Positions 50,493-58,486 of a stretch of 64,000 nucleotides of DNA are shown here, in pieces (the stretch's first letter is position 1; every line of letters begins with the position of its first letter). Location: assembly GCA_030647435.1 (NCBI GenBank), contig JAUSJX010000022.1:85605-149604 (forward strand), in the 5' to 3' direction. The notes below the pieces were generated by a model. It saw only the letters and a list, made by a program, of their open reading frames with translations, did no database searches and was not told where the DNA came from. The position numbers were made by a program, and so were the translations under genes. This DNA is from Candidatus Rokuibacteriota bacterium. Its GTDB lineage: Bacteria > Methylomirabilota > Methylomirabilia > Rokubacteriales > CSP1-6.

Positions 50493-50947
50493 TGGCCTCG
50501 AGCGACTCCTCAACCTGGAAGCTGCCGCGGCTCCGGATCGACCGCGACGGCGGATGGTTCCACGAAGGCGAGGAGGTGAGCCACGAAGGCATCCTCGCGA
50601 GCCTGCGCCAAGGCCTCCAGGTGGACGTGGCCGGCCACTTCCTCCAAATCGGTCCGGCGCGGGTGCCGGTGGAGGTCGAGGACGCGCCGTTCGCCGTCGT
50701 CAGATTCGAGGCGGATGGGGACGGCTTCGCGCTCTGGCTGAATGACGGGAGCCGCGAGGCGCTCGACCCCGGGAGCCTCAGGCTGCGGGCGGGGGATGTG
50801 CCCTACTGCCGGGTGAAGGACGGCCGCTTCGAGGCGCGCTTCAGCCGCGCGGCGGCGTGGCAACTGCTCCAGCACGTGGCGGCGCAGCCTGAAGACGGGC
50901 CGCCGACGCTCAGAGTCGGCGGGCGACGCTACGCGCTCGGCGCATGA
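50492..50947 (+). CDS. DUF1285-like protein
   Basis: A 151-residue soluble protein resembling DUF1285. Supporting segments are RIDRDGGWFHEGEEVSHEGILASL at the start, FLQIGPARVPVEVEDAPFAVVRF in the middle, and GDVPYCRVKDGRFEARFSRAAAWQLLQHV at the end. No function is known for the family. ATG at 50492 overlaps the previous stop (TGATG). Its 3' end overlaps the inositol monophosphatase gene by 19 nt tail to tail. Confidence 0.7.
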   Translation: MASSDSSTWKLPRLRIDRDGGWFHEGEEVSHEGILASLRQGLQVDVAGHFLQIGPARVPVEVEDAPFAVVRFEADGDGFALWLNDGSREALDPGSLRLRAGDVPYCRVKDGRFEARFSRAAAWQLLQHVAAQPEDGPPTLRVGGRRYALGA

Positions 50948-51729
50948 CCGCGGACCTCTCTGAGAGTTGCCAGCATCTCGCCGTGGATCTTGCCGTTGGA
51001 CGCGACGACGGACGGCGCATCCAGGTCGACCGGACCGCCGTCGGGGCTCGTTGCGCGGCCTCCCGCCTCCTCGACCATGAGACAGCCCGCGGCCACGTCC
51101 CAGGGGCCGAGCTTGAGCTCCCAGAAGGCGTCGAGGCGGCCGGCGGCGACCAGGGCGAGATTGATGGCGGCCGAGCCCATCTCGCGCACGCTCCGGCAGC
51201 GGACCATGAAGGCCGCGTGCTCGGCCAGGTTGTTGTCCCGGATCGTGCGGATGTCGTACGGATACCCGGTGGAGAGAAGGCTCAGGTCGAGCGTGGGCGT
51301 CTCGGAGACACGCATGGGCGCTCCGTTGAGGAAGGCGCCCTGTCCGCGCCGCGCGGTGAAGCACTCCTCGCGGTTGGGGTCGTACACGACGCCCAGGGCC
51401 ACGACTCCGTCGATCTCGAGGGCGATGGAGACGGCGAAGAAGGGCATCCCGTGCGCGTAGTTGGTCGTGCCGTCGAGCGGATCGACGATCCAGCGATGGG
51501 TCGCCGGGCCCGCTTGCCCTCCGCCCTCTTCTGCCAGGATCGCGTGGTCCGGGAAGCGCCGCCCGATGCACTCGACGATGAGCGCCTCGGCCTCGCGGTC
51601 CATTTCCGTAACGATGTTGCTCGGGCTGCCCTTGTAGTCGATCTGACGGAGGGAGCCCAAGCGTCCGAGAAGGAGGCCGCCGGCGCGCCTGGCGGCGTCC
51701 ACCGCGACCTCGAGGAAAGAGTCGGCCAT
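50929..51729 (-). CDS. suhB: inositol monophosphatase family protein
   Basis: A 266-residue phosphatase of the IMPase family. The metal-site motifs are visible: EEGGG near residue 63, the D-P-L-D-G-T-T-N motif (IVDPLDGTTNYAHGMPFF) near residue 83, and WDVAAGCLMVEEAGGRATSPDG near residue 209. It removes phosphate from inositol phosphate or a related sugar phosphate; SuhB-type members also bind RNA polymerase and NusA. ATG at 51729 gives the normal length; an in-frame start at 51798 would add 23 basic residues. Confidence 0.9.
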   Translation of the reverse strand: MADSFLEVAVDAARRAGGLLLGRLGSLRQIDYKGSPSNIVTEMDREAEALIVECIGRRFPDHAILAEEGGGQAGPATHRWIVDPLDGTTNYAHGMPFFAVSIALEIDGVVALGVVYDPNREECFTARRGQGAFLNGAPMRVSETPTLDLSLLSTGYPYDIRTIRDNNLAEHAAFMVRCRSVREMGSAAINLALVAAGRLDAFWELKLGPWDVAAGCLMVEEAGGRATSPDGGPVDLDAPSVVASNGKIHGEMLATLREVRGHAPSA

Positions 51730-51827
51730 GTCCTTCGAAGCGTAGCACACGCGCGGCTTGACAGCCGTGCGACGCTTCGACGAAAGTTGCTGCGCCATTG
51801 GGATCCTTCGCTGTCGAGAGGAGAGCC

Positions 51828-52760
51828 ATGCGCATCGTCGTGATGGGAGCGGGCGGTACCGGCGGCTACTTCGGGGCGAAGCTCGCGCGGGCGGGGGAGG
51901 ACGTCACCTTCGTGGCGCGCGGCGCGCACCTGGAGGCCATCCGGGCGCGGGGTCTCCGCGTGAAGTCGGCCATCGACGGCGAGTGGGTGGTCCGGGCGCC
52001 CGCCGTCGAGCGGCTCGCCGGCCTGCCGCCCGCCGATCTGGTCCTCTTCTGCGTCAAGTCCTTCGACACCGACAGCGCGGGCGAAGCCATCAAGCCCGTC
52101 GTGGGGCCGGACACGGGCGTGCTGCCGGTCCAGAACGGCGTGGACAACGAGGAGCGGCTCGAGCGCATCCTGGGGCCCGGTCACGTGATGGGAGGAGTCG
52201 CCCAAGTGCTGGCGACGATCGAGGCACCGGGCGTCGTCAGCCATAGGTTCCTGGGCCGCATCGTCTTCGGGGAGATGGACGGCCGCGAGAGCGGGCGGGC
52301 GCGCGCATTTCTCCAGGCCTGCGAGCGGGCCGGGATCCAGGCTCAGATCTCCGCCAACATGCTTCGGGCCCTGTGGGAAAAGTACGTGTTCATTGCCGCG
52401 CACGCCGGCATGACGGCACTGACGCGCTCCCCCGCCGGCGTCGTCCGGGCCGTGCCCGAGACCAGGGCGATGTACCGCCTCATCCTCGGCGAGATGGTGG
52501 CGCTGGGGAACGCGGCGGGGGCGGGGCTCGATGCGGGCTTGGCGGACACCGCCATGGGAATGCTCGACAATCTCGGCGCCGCCTTCACTTCCTCGCTCCA
52601 CCACGACCTGGCGGAGGGCAAGCGCCTGGAGCTCGAGGCGCTGCACGGACACGCCGTGCGGTTGGGAGAGCGGCACGGCATCCCGACGCCGATGCTGTTC
52701 GCCGTGTACGCCGCGCTCAAGCCGTACGCCGACGGTCCGCCGCAGACGGCCACGGCCTAG
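51828..52760 (+). CDS. panE: 2-dehydropantoate 2-reductase (ketopantoate reductase) family
   Basis: A 310-residue NADP-dependent reductase for pantoate synthesis. The Rossmann motif GAGGTGGYFGAKLARAGEDVTFVARG is at the N-terminus, the VLFCVKSFDTDSA segment near residue 70, the catalytic Lys in LWEKYVFIAA near residue 180, and the SSLHHDLAEGKRLELEAL Ser/Glu region near residue 250. ATG at 51828 follows GAGAGGAGAG. Its 3' end is duplicated about 2.2 kb further on (54843-54921). Related reductases of other 2-oxoacids are possible. Confidence 0.9.
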   Translation: MRIVVMGAGGTGGYFGAKLARAGEDVTFVARGAHLEAIRARGLRVKSAIDGEWVVRAPAVERLAGLPPADLVLFCVKSFDTDSAGEAIKPVVGPDTGVLPVQNGVDNEERLERILGPGHVMGGVAQVLATIEAPGVVSHRFLGRIVFGEMDGRESGRARAFLQACERAGIQAQISANMLRALWEKYVFIAAHAGMTALTRSPAGVVRAVPETRAMYRLILGEMVALGNAAGAGLDAGLADTAMGMLDNLGAAFTSSLHHDLAEGKRLELEALHGHAVRLGERHGIPTPMLFAVYAALKPYADGPPQTATA

Positions 52761-53129
52761 CCTCGGTATACTGGGCGGGTGTCTCCCGCCCGGCGCGTTC
52801 TCGGATACCTCCGTCCCTACGCCGCCCGCTACGGCGCAGGCGCCGGCTGCTTAGCACTCGCCACGGGCTTTTCGCTGGGGATCCCGTGGCAGATCAAGGA
52901 GGCGGTGGACGGCCTCCGCGGCGGCGGCGGCGCCCTCGGCTTTCACGCCGGCGTGATCGTCGTCCTGGCCGCGCTCCACGCCCTGGCGAGGCTCGGCTCG
53001 CGCTTCACGATGCTGGGCGCCGGGCAGTGGGTCGAGCACGACGTGCGGCGCGACCTCTACGCCCACCTCGAGACGCTCTCCCCGGCCTACTACCTGACTC
53101 ACCGCACGGGCGACCTCATGTCGCGCGCG
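52691..53129 (+). repeat. duplicated block, copy A: panE tail plus start of an ABC exporter
   Basis: Matches 54852-55290 at a constant offset of 2161 bp. Identity is moderate in the panE tail and the first third of the ABC gene and near-perfect over the last 200 bp. Copy A ends exactly where repeat R5 begins. Confidence 0.88.
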
Positions 53130-53141
53130 GAGCGTAGATAA
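52779..53141 (+). pseudogene. truncated ABC exporter gene (first 117 codons only)
   Basis: Encodes the first half of an ABC exporter membrane domain and is closely similar to the start of the intact gene at 54940 (shared RYGAG, FHAGVIV, LGAGQWVEHDVRRDLY, THRTGDLMSRA). At codon 117 the sequence enters repeat R5, adds three foreign codons and stops with a TAA inside the repeat. There is no ATPase domain, so it cannot function as a transporter. Confidence 0.88.
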
Positions 53142-53167
53142 CATAAAGCGTATTCTCGGACATGGCC
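53130..53167 (+). repeat. dispersed 38-bp repeat, copy R5
   Basis: Core begins GAGCGTAGATAACATAAAG and ends CGGACATGGCC; similarity to R6 continues for about 30 bp (CCCGAGGCCCGGGC ... TTGCTTGGCA). It truncates the ABC gene copy A. The remaining gap to 53327 shows no gene. Confidence 0.92.
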
Positions 53168-53327
53168 CCCCGAGGCCCGGGCCTTTGCTTGGCATAGCAG
53201 CGGAATCCGAAGTGCCTGTCGATGACGTCAAGCGTGGGATCACATGGCTTCGCCCATTCGCCGAACGAATAGTCGCCGCGAATCGGACCTACGGCAGCGC
53301 TGGCTCGCGCCGAACGCTCACGACACG

Positions 53328-53912
53328 TCAGCGACTGACTGCCGACTGGAAGTAGAAGTCGAGCATCGCGGTCAGCGGCGCGGCATTCCCTCGCAGCCGG
53401 CTACGAAGCGCTGCACCCTCCCAGCAGTCAACCAGCAAGCTTGCCATGCGCCGCGTATTGGAATCGGCTGGGATGTCGCCTCTTTTCCGGGCCTTTTCCA
53501 GGCACACGGCGATACGCTCGGCGATTTCGGAAAAGCACCCCTCGATCTTGCGCCGGAACACCTCGCTCACGCCCGACAGTTCCTGTCCGAGTCCGCCCAA
53601 TAGGCAGCCCATGTAACCCTCCTTCCGGTAGTTCTGTTGCGTCAACTCGAAGAACCGGCGCACCCGCTCGAGCGGGGGACGGCCCTTGTCTCCGAGGCAA
53701 ACGTCAAGGCCCGCATGCACTTGCCGCATGTACTGGTCGATGACCTGGAGCGCGAAGTCCTCCTTGTGCTTGAAATGATGGTAGAAAGAACCCTTCGGAG
53801 TACCCGTGGCCGCAAGCAGGGCCTGGATGCCCAGATCGTTGTAGCCATGCTCCAGGAGCATGGCCAACCCCGCATCGAGCAGGCGCTGCTTGGTTGGATG
53901 CGTCATCTGCAT
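53328..53912 (-). CDS. TetR-family repressor, NemR/AcuR-like
   Basis: A 194-residue regulator. The helix-turn-helix is at about residues 8-55 (TKQRLLDAGLAMLLEHGYNDLGIQALLAATGTPKGSFYHHFKHKE). The ligand domain has GYMGCLLGGLGQELSG near residue 100, with a Cys in the position seen in NemR/AcuR-type regulators. It lies 144 bp after the cupin gene on the same strand, and a NemR-type operator stands upstream of the cupin gene, so the two are probably one regulated unit. NemR responds to electrophiles through a cysteine. Confidence 0.88.
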   Translation of the reverse strand: MQMTHPTKQRLLDAGLAMLLEHGYNDLGIQALLAATGTPKGSFYHHFKHKEDFALQVIDQYMRQVHAGLDVCLGDKGRPPLERVRRFFELTQQNYRKEGYMGCLLGGLGQELSGVSEVFRRKIEGCFSEIAERIAVCLEKARKRGDIPADSNTRRMASLLVDCWEGAALRSRLRGNAAPLTAMLDFYFQSAVSR

Positions 53913-54056
53913 TGTGGATGGTCGAGTAACGAATCCCAGGGAGCGAACCGCCTCGCGCAGCCGAATTCAGACTCGAACGGCGGCGCGGCGTCGCGCGTGC
54001 CGGCGTTCGCAGCCGTCGACCTTCCACGTCGCGGCTCCCCGTTTCCCGGGAACGAG

Positions 54057-54443
54057 CTAGCCCCTTACCTTCTCGATCATGTGGTTTATGACCTGGCTGT
54101 GCTCGCGCTGGGGACTGAACATGACGATCTCCGCGTCAGCGTCGACCTTGACGTTGTGCCCGGGCGGCCAGTAGAACAGGTCATTCGCATTCACCGTCTC
54201 CCGCACGCCCTTTGCATCGGTCGTAGTAAGCTGGCCGCGCAAGACGAAGCCCCAGTGGGGGCACTGGCAGAGGTCGCCTTCCAGTCCCTGGAGGAGTGGG
54301 GTGGTATCGACGCCCGCCGAGAGAGTGAAATACTCGCTGCTGATCTTGTCGAATCCGCTCACGTCGCCAAAATCCGTTCGCTGACGGATCACGGCACCTG
54401 GAATCTCCATCCTGACGTCCACGTTGTCTTTCGCCACCCGCAT
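54057..54443 (-). CDS. cupin-domain protein controlled by the TetR gene
   Basis: A 128-residue cupin. Metal-binding residues appear as C-x-C-x-H-W in LCQCPHWGFVLRGQ and H in WPPGHNVKVDADAEIVMFSP. The start ATG has a good AAAAGGAG site. Upstream are a strong promoter and a palindromic operator. The enzyme or binding activity is unknown; given the regulator it may deal with a reactive or toxic small molecule. Confidence 0.8.
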   Translation of the reverse strand: MRVAKDNVDVRMEIPGAVIRQRTDFGDVSGFDKISSEYFTLSAGVDTTPLLQGLEGDLCQCPHWGFVLRGQLTTTDAKGVRETVNANDLFYWPPGHNVKVDADAEIVMFSPQREHSQVINHMIEKVRG

Positions 54444-54474
54444 AGTCGTTTCTCCTTTTGACTGCGTCAGCTCC

Positions 54475-54496
54475 GACTAGACCACTTGGTCTAGTC
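54475..54496. promoter_or_regulatory. NemR-type operator palindrome
   Basis: Perfect arms GACTAGACCA (54475-54484) and TGGTCTAGTC (54487-54496) around CT. It contains TAGACC-N4-GGTCTA, the NemR box described in Escherichia coli. It lies 5 nt downstream of the -10 box and 32 nt before the cupin start, the position of a repressor site. Confidence 0.8.
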
Positions 54497-54500
54497 CGGT

Positions 54501-54528
54501 AGGATACACCCTATGCAGACGCTGTCAA
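54501..54528 (-). promoter_or_regulatory. promoter of the cupin-tetR unit
   Basis: On the minus strand a perfect -35 TTGACA (54528-54523), a 16-bp spacer and TATCCT (54506-54501). The palindromic operator starts just after the -10 box, so bound repressor would block initiation. Confidence 0.75.
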
Positions 54529-54624
54529 TGAGGCGTTGACCTGCCTGGCGAATTTCGGTCCAGCGGAAACTTGAGAGAATGACGCTCCCCAACCCAGCGA
54601 GGGAACGGATGCGCAAGTCCCGAT

Positions 54625-54662
54625 GGGCGTAGACAACATAAAGCCTATTCTCGGACAGGGCC
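54625..54662 (+). repeat. dispersed 38-bp repeat, copy R6
   Basis: The most diverged copy: GGGCGTAGACAACATAAAG ... CGGACAGGGCC, with the same 30-bp extension as R5. It lies 182 bp before the panE-tail fragment; the sequence between (54663-54842) shows no gene. Confidence 0.88.
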
Positions 54663-54842
54663 CCCCGAGGCCCGGGCTCTTGCTTGGCACAGCGCGGATA
54701 CACGCTTCCCCCATGTCGCGCCGATCCTGCCGGAGCGCGCCGGGAAGGTCAAACCGGAGCCTCGACGCCGCGGGTGGGAGCTGTCAACCTCTGGCCGCCA
54801 AGCCGCTGTAGGGCAGACGTCCACGCCTGCGTGGGCCCACGG

Positions 54843-54921
54843 TCCCACGCCGATGCTGTTCTCGGTGTACGCCGCGCTCACGTCGTACGCCGACGAGCCG
54901 CCGCAGGCGGTCAAAGCCTAG
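54843..54921 (+). pseudogene. 3' fragment of the ketopantoate reductase gene
   Basis: About 26 codons that repeat the end of panE (PMLFSVYAALTSYADEPPQAVKA with stop at 54919-54921, against PMLFAVYAALKPYADGPPQTATA in the intact gene). The fragment has no start of its own and is a leftover of the duplicated panE-ABC junction. Confidence 0.85.
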
Positions 54922-55290
54922 CCTCGGTATACTGGGCGGGTGTCCCCGACCCGCCGCCTGCTCCGTTACATCCGTCCCTACCGCGCCCGCTATGGCGCGG
55001 GCGGCGGCTGTCTCCTGCTGGCGACCGTGTTCTCCCTCGGCATCCCGTGGCAGCTCAAGGAGGCGATCGACGGCCTCCGCAGCGGTGGCGACGCGCTTGC
55101 CTTTCACGCCGGCGTGATCGTTCTCCTGGCCGCTCTCCACGCCCTGGCGAGGCTGGGCTCGCGCTTCACGATGCTGGGCGCCGGGCAGTGGGTCGAGCAC
55201 GACGTGCGGCGCGACCTCTACGCACACCTCGAGACCCTCTCCCCGGCCTACTACCTGACTCACCGCACGGGCGACCTCATGTCGCGCGCG
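54852..55290 (+). repeat. duplicated block, copy B
   Basis: Partner of 52691-53129. It continues into the complete ABC exporter gene, so copy B preserves the functional 3' context and copy A does not. Confidence 0.88.
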
Positions 55291-56715
55291 ACCAACGACG
55301 TCCAGGCGCTGCGCGCGCTCGCGGGCTTCGGCGCCGTGATGCTCGCGGGCACCACGTTCACCTTCGCGGGCACGCTCGCGGCCATGTGGACGATCGACCC
55401 ATGGCTCACGCTCTGGGCGCTCGCGCCGTCGCCACTGCTGGTCCTGCTCGCGCGCCGCTTCAACCACCAGGTGGCGATAGAGTCCACGGCCGTGCAGGAG
55501 CAGCTGGGCGCGCTCTCCGCCCGGGTGCAGGAAAACCTGACGGGCATGCCCGTCGTGCGCGCCTACACGATGGAGACGAGGGAGATCGACGCCTTCGGCA
55601 GGCTCAACGGCGAGTACCTCGCGCGGAGCCTCCGGCTCGCGCGCACTCAGGCGGCCTTCTCGCCGATGTTGGGCCTCATCTCCGGCCTTGGCGGGCTCAT
55701 CGTCCTGTGGGTCGGCGGCAGGGGCGTCATCGAGGGGCGCCTGACGCTGGGCGCCTTCGTGGCGTTCACCGGGTACCTGGCGCACCTGGCCTGGCCGACC
55801 ATCGCGCTGGGCTGGACCCTCGCCAACCTCAAGCGTGGGCTCGCAGCCATGACGCGCATCGCCGAGATCCTGGACACCCCCGGCCATGCCGAAGAGCCGA
55901 CTGAAGAGACCGACACGGTGGCAGCAGGTGGGGGGAGTACGGGGGCCATTTCTGGGCCTCCGTTGCTGAATGGCCCGATCGAGTTCAGGCGGCTCTCCTT
56001 CGGCTACGACGGCCGCGGGCGGGCGCTCGACGACGTCAGCTTCACGGTGCCCGAAGGGGCGACCGTCGTCGTGGTGGGGCCGACGGGCAGCGGCAAGTCC
56101 ACGCTGGGCGCGCTCGTGAGCCGGCTGTACGAGCCGCCGCCCGGGACGGTCTTCGTCGGAGGGCGTGACGTGCGGGAGCTGTCGCGCGAGCGTCTCCGCC
56201 GGTCCATAGGCTACGTGCCGCAGGAGGCCTTCCTCTTCTCGCGCTCGATCAGCGACAACGTGGCCTTGGGCGACGAGGCCGCCCCGGAGGCTCGACTCCG
56301 GGCGTCCGCGGAGACTGCGGGGCTGGGTCCCGAGATCGAGGGTTTTCCGGAAGGCTGGGCGACCGTTGTCGGGGAGCGTGGGCTGACGCTGTCGGGCGGC
56401 CAGCGCCAGCGGGTCGCGCTCGCGCGTTCGCTCGTGCCCGAGCCGCCCATCCTCGTGCTGGACGACGTCTTCTCGGCGGTGGACGCGGGCAAGGAGGCCG
56501 AGATCCTTCGCTCGCTCCGGGCCGCCGTCGCGGGGCGGACCACGCTCGCGATGACCCACCGCCTGCGGGTGGCGCAGGAAGCGGACGGGATCGTGGTCCT
56601 GGACGAGGGGCGCGTGGTCGAGCAGGGGACTCACGCCGCCCTCCTCGCCTCGGGCGGGCTCTACGCGCGGCTCTGGCGCATCCAGCAGATCGAGCAGGAG
56701 CTGGCCAATGACTGA
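54940..56715 (+). CDS. ABC exporter, half-transporter 1 (degenerate Walker B glutamate)
   Basis: A 591-residue fusion of a six-helix membrane domain (about 1-300) and an ATPase domain. The ATPase has GPTGSGKST (Walker A), the canonical signature LSGGQRQRVALARS, and VLDDVFSAVD at Walker B, where the usual catalytic Glu is Asp. The H-loop is MTHRL. It overlaps the next gene by 8 nt, and the pair forms a heterodimeric exporter of the BmrCD/TmrAB kind. GTG start at 54940. Substrate unknown; lipids or drugs are typical. Confidence 0.92.
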   Translation: MSPTRRLLRYIRPYRARYGAGGGCLLLATVFSLGIPWQLKEAIDGLRSGGDALAFHAGVIVLLAALHALARLGSRFTMLGAGQWVEHDVRRDLYAHLETLSPAYYLTHRTGDLMSRATNDVQALRALAGFGAVMLAGTTFTFAGTLAAMWTIDPWLTLWALAPSPLLVLLARRFNHQVAIESTAVQEQLGALSARVQENLTGMPVVRAYTMETREIDAFGRLNGEYLARSLRLARTQAAFSPMLGLISGLGGLIVLWVGGRGVIEGRLTLGAFVAFTGYLAHLAWPTIALGWTLANLKRGLAAMTRIAEILDTPGHAEEPTEETDTVAAGGGSTGAISGPPLLNGPIEFRRLSFGYDGRGRALDDVSFTVPEGATVVVVGPTGSGKSTLGALVSRLYEPPPGTVFVGGRDVRELSRERLRRSIGYVPQEAFLFSRSISDNVALGDEAAPEARLRASAETAGLGPEIEGFPEGWATVVGERGLTLSGGQRQRVALARSLVPEPPILVLDDVFSAVDAGKEAEILRSLRAAVAGRTTLAMTHRLRVAQEADGIVVLDEGRVVEQGTHAALLASGGLYARLWRIQQIEQELAND

Positions 56716-58486
56716 GCTCGACCCCGAGCTCCTCGGGAAGGCCTACGACCCACGGCTCATGCGCCGGCTCTGGGGCGTGACGCGCCCCCACCGCCGGCTC
56801 GTGCTGCTCTCGATGATCCTCTTCCCCGCGGTCGCGGCGCTCGAGCTCCTTCAGCCCTGGCTGACCAAGATCGCCATCGATCGGTACATCCTCACGGGCG
56901 ACTGGCCGGGGCTCAGCCGGATCGCGGTGGCGTATTTGGGCTGCCTGATCGCCCTCTACGGCCTGCGCGTCGCCATCTCGTACCTGACGCAGCTCGCGGG
57001 CCAGCGGGTCATGCACGACCTGCGCGCGGCGCTCTTCGCCCATCTCCAGCGGCAGGACGCGGCCTTCTTCGACCGGAGCCCGGTCGGGCGCTTGATGACG
57101 CGCGTCCTGACTGACGTCGAGGCCATCAACGAGCTCTTTGCGAGCGGCGCCATGGCCGTGGTGGGCGACGTCCTGACGCTCGGGGGCATCGTGGTCCTGA
57201 TGCTGGTCCTGAATTGGGAGCTGGCCGTCGTCACCTTCGCCCTCGTGCCTGTCCTCGCGGCAGGCGCCGCGTACTTCAGGCTGAAAGCCCGAGACAGCTA
57301 CCGCGGGGTCAGGACCCGCCTGGCGCGGCTCAACGCCTTTCTCCAGGAGTCGCTCCAGGGCATGGCCGTGATCCAGCTCTTTGCCCGCGAGCGAAGGGAG
57401 GCGGAGCTTTTCGCGGGGCTCAACGGCGACCTCAGGCGGGCGCAGTTCCGCTCGACGTTCTTCGACGCGTTGCTCTACGCGGGTGTCGAGGCCATCGGCT
57501 CGGCGGCGGTGGGGCTTCTCCTCTGGTACGGCGGCGGCCAGGTGCTGACGGGTGCGCTCACCTTCGGCGGGCTCGTCGCCTTCCTCGAATACACGGGCCG
57601 CTTCTTCCTGCCGATCCGGGACCTGGGCGCCAAGTACACGGTGATGCAGGCCGCCACGGTCGCCGCCGAGCGCGTGTTCGGCCTGCTGGACTCGGAGCCT
57701 GCCGTCCGTTCCCCGGCCGGAGCTGTCGTCGCCGGCGTACCCGGCGCCGCGGCTGTCGAGTTCCGAAACGTCTGGTTCGCCTACAATGGAGAGGACTGGG
57801 TGCTGCGGGACTGCTCGTTCACGGTCGCGGCGGGGGAGCGCGTGGCGCTCGTCGGGCCGACGGGCGAGGGCAAGAGCACGATCGTGCGGCTGATGACGCG
57901 CGGGTACGACGCGTCGCGGGGACAGGTGCTGGTGGGCGGCCGGGACGTCCGCGAGTGGGACCTGACCGCGCTGCGCCGCCAGGTCGGTGTCATTCCGCAG
58001 GAGGTATTTCTTTTCACCGGCACCGTGGAGGACAACCTCCGGGTCGGTGCGGGCGCGGCGGCGCTGGGTGACGAGATCGACCGCGCGCTTCGGACGGCGC
58101 GCGCGGACCGCGTGGTCGCGTCGCTCCCGAGCGGCCTCCAGCAGGAGATCCACGAGCGCGGCCAGAACCTTTCGCAGGGGCAGCGGCAGCTGCTGGCCAT
58201 CGCCCGGGCGCTCCTTTATAATCCGGCCGTCCTGGCGCTCGACGAGGCGACATCGAGCGTGGACCCCGAGTCGGAGGCGCTGATCCGCGCGGGGCTGGAG
58301 GAGCTGCTGCGAGGCCGGACCAGCGTCGTCATCGCGCACCGGCTCTCGACGATCCAGACGGCCGACCGGATCCTCGTGCTGCACAGGGGGCGGGTCCGTG
58401 AGGCCGGTCGGCACGCCGAGCTGGTGGCGCAGGGCGGGCTCTACGCGCGGCTGTACGAGCTGCAGTTCGGGGGCATCGGGCCGTGA
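56708..58486 (+). CDS. ABC exporter, half-transporter 2 (altered signature motif)
   Basis: A 592-residue partner of the preceding gene. It has six membrane segments, Walker A GPTGEGKST, a non-standard signature LSQGQRQLLAIAR (LSGGQ is usual), an intact Walker B LALDEATSSVD with the catalytic Glu, and H-loop IAHRLST. Together the two halves give one complete ATP site and one degenerate site, the usual asymmetry of heterodimeric exporters. It overlaps the alkyltransferase-like gene by GTGA. Confidence 0.93.
   Translation: MTELDPELLGKAYDPRLMRRLWGVTRPHRRLVLLSMILFPAVAALELLQPWLTKIAIDRYILTGDWPGLSRIAVAYLGCLIALYGLRVAISYLTQLAGQRVMHDLRAALFAHLQRQDAAFFDRSPVGRLMTRVLTDVEAINELFASGAMAVVGDVLTLGGIVVLMLVLNWELAVVTFALVPVLAAGAAYFRLKARDSYRGVRTRLARLNAFLQESLQGMAVIQLFARERREAELFAGLNGDLRRAQFRSTFFDALLYAGVEAIGSAAVGLLLWYGGGQVLTGALTFGGLVAFLEYTGRFFLPIRDLGAKYTVMQAATVAAERVFGLLDSEPAVRSPAGAVVAGVPGAAAVEFRNVWFAYNGEDWVLRDCSFTVAAGERVALVGPTGEGKSTIVRLMTRGYDASRGQVLVGGRDVREWDLTALRRQVGVIPQEVFLFTGTVEDNLRVGAGAAALGDEIDRALRTARADRVVASLPSGLQQEIHERGQNLSQGQRQLLAIARALLYNPAVLALDEATSSVDPESEALIRAGLEELLRGRTSVVIAHRLSTIQTADRILVLHRGRVREAGRHAELVAQGGLYARLYELQFGGIGP

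Noticed and set aside
53139..53141. Truncated ABC exporter as a second recoding or frameshift case
   Set aside because: Sequence after the junction is the dispersed repeat, not the missing ABC sequence in another frame, so it is a true truncation.
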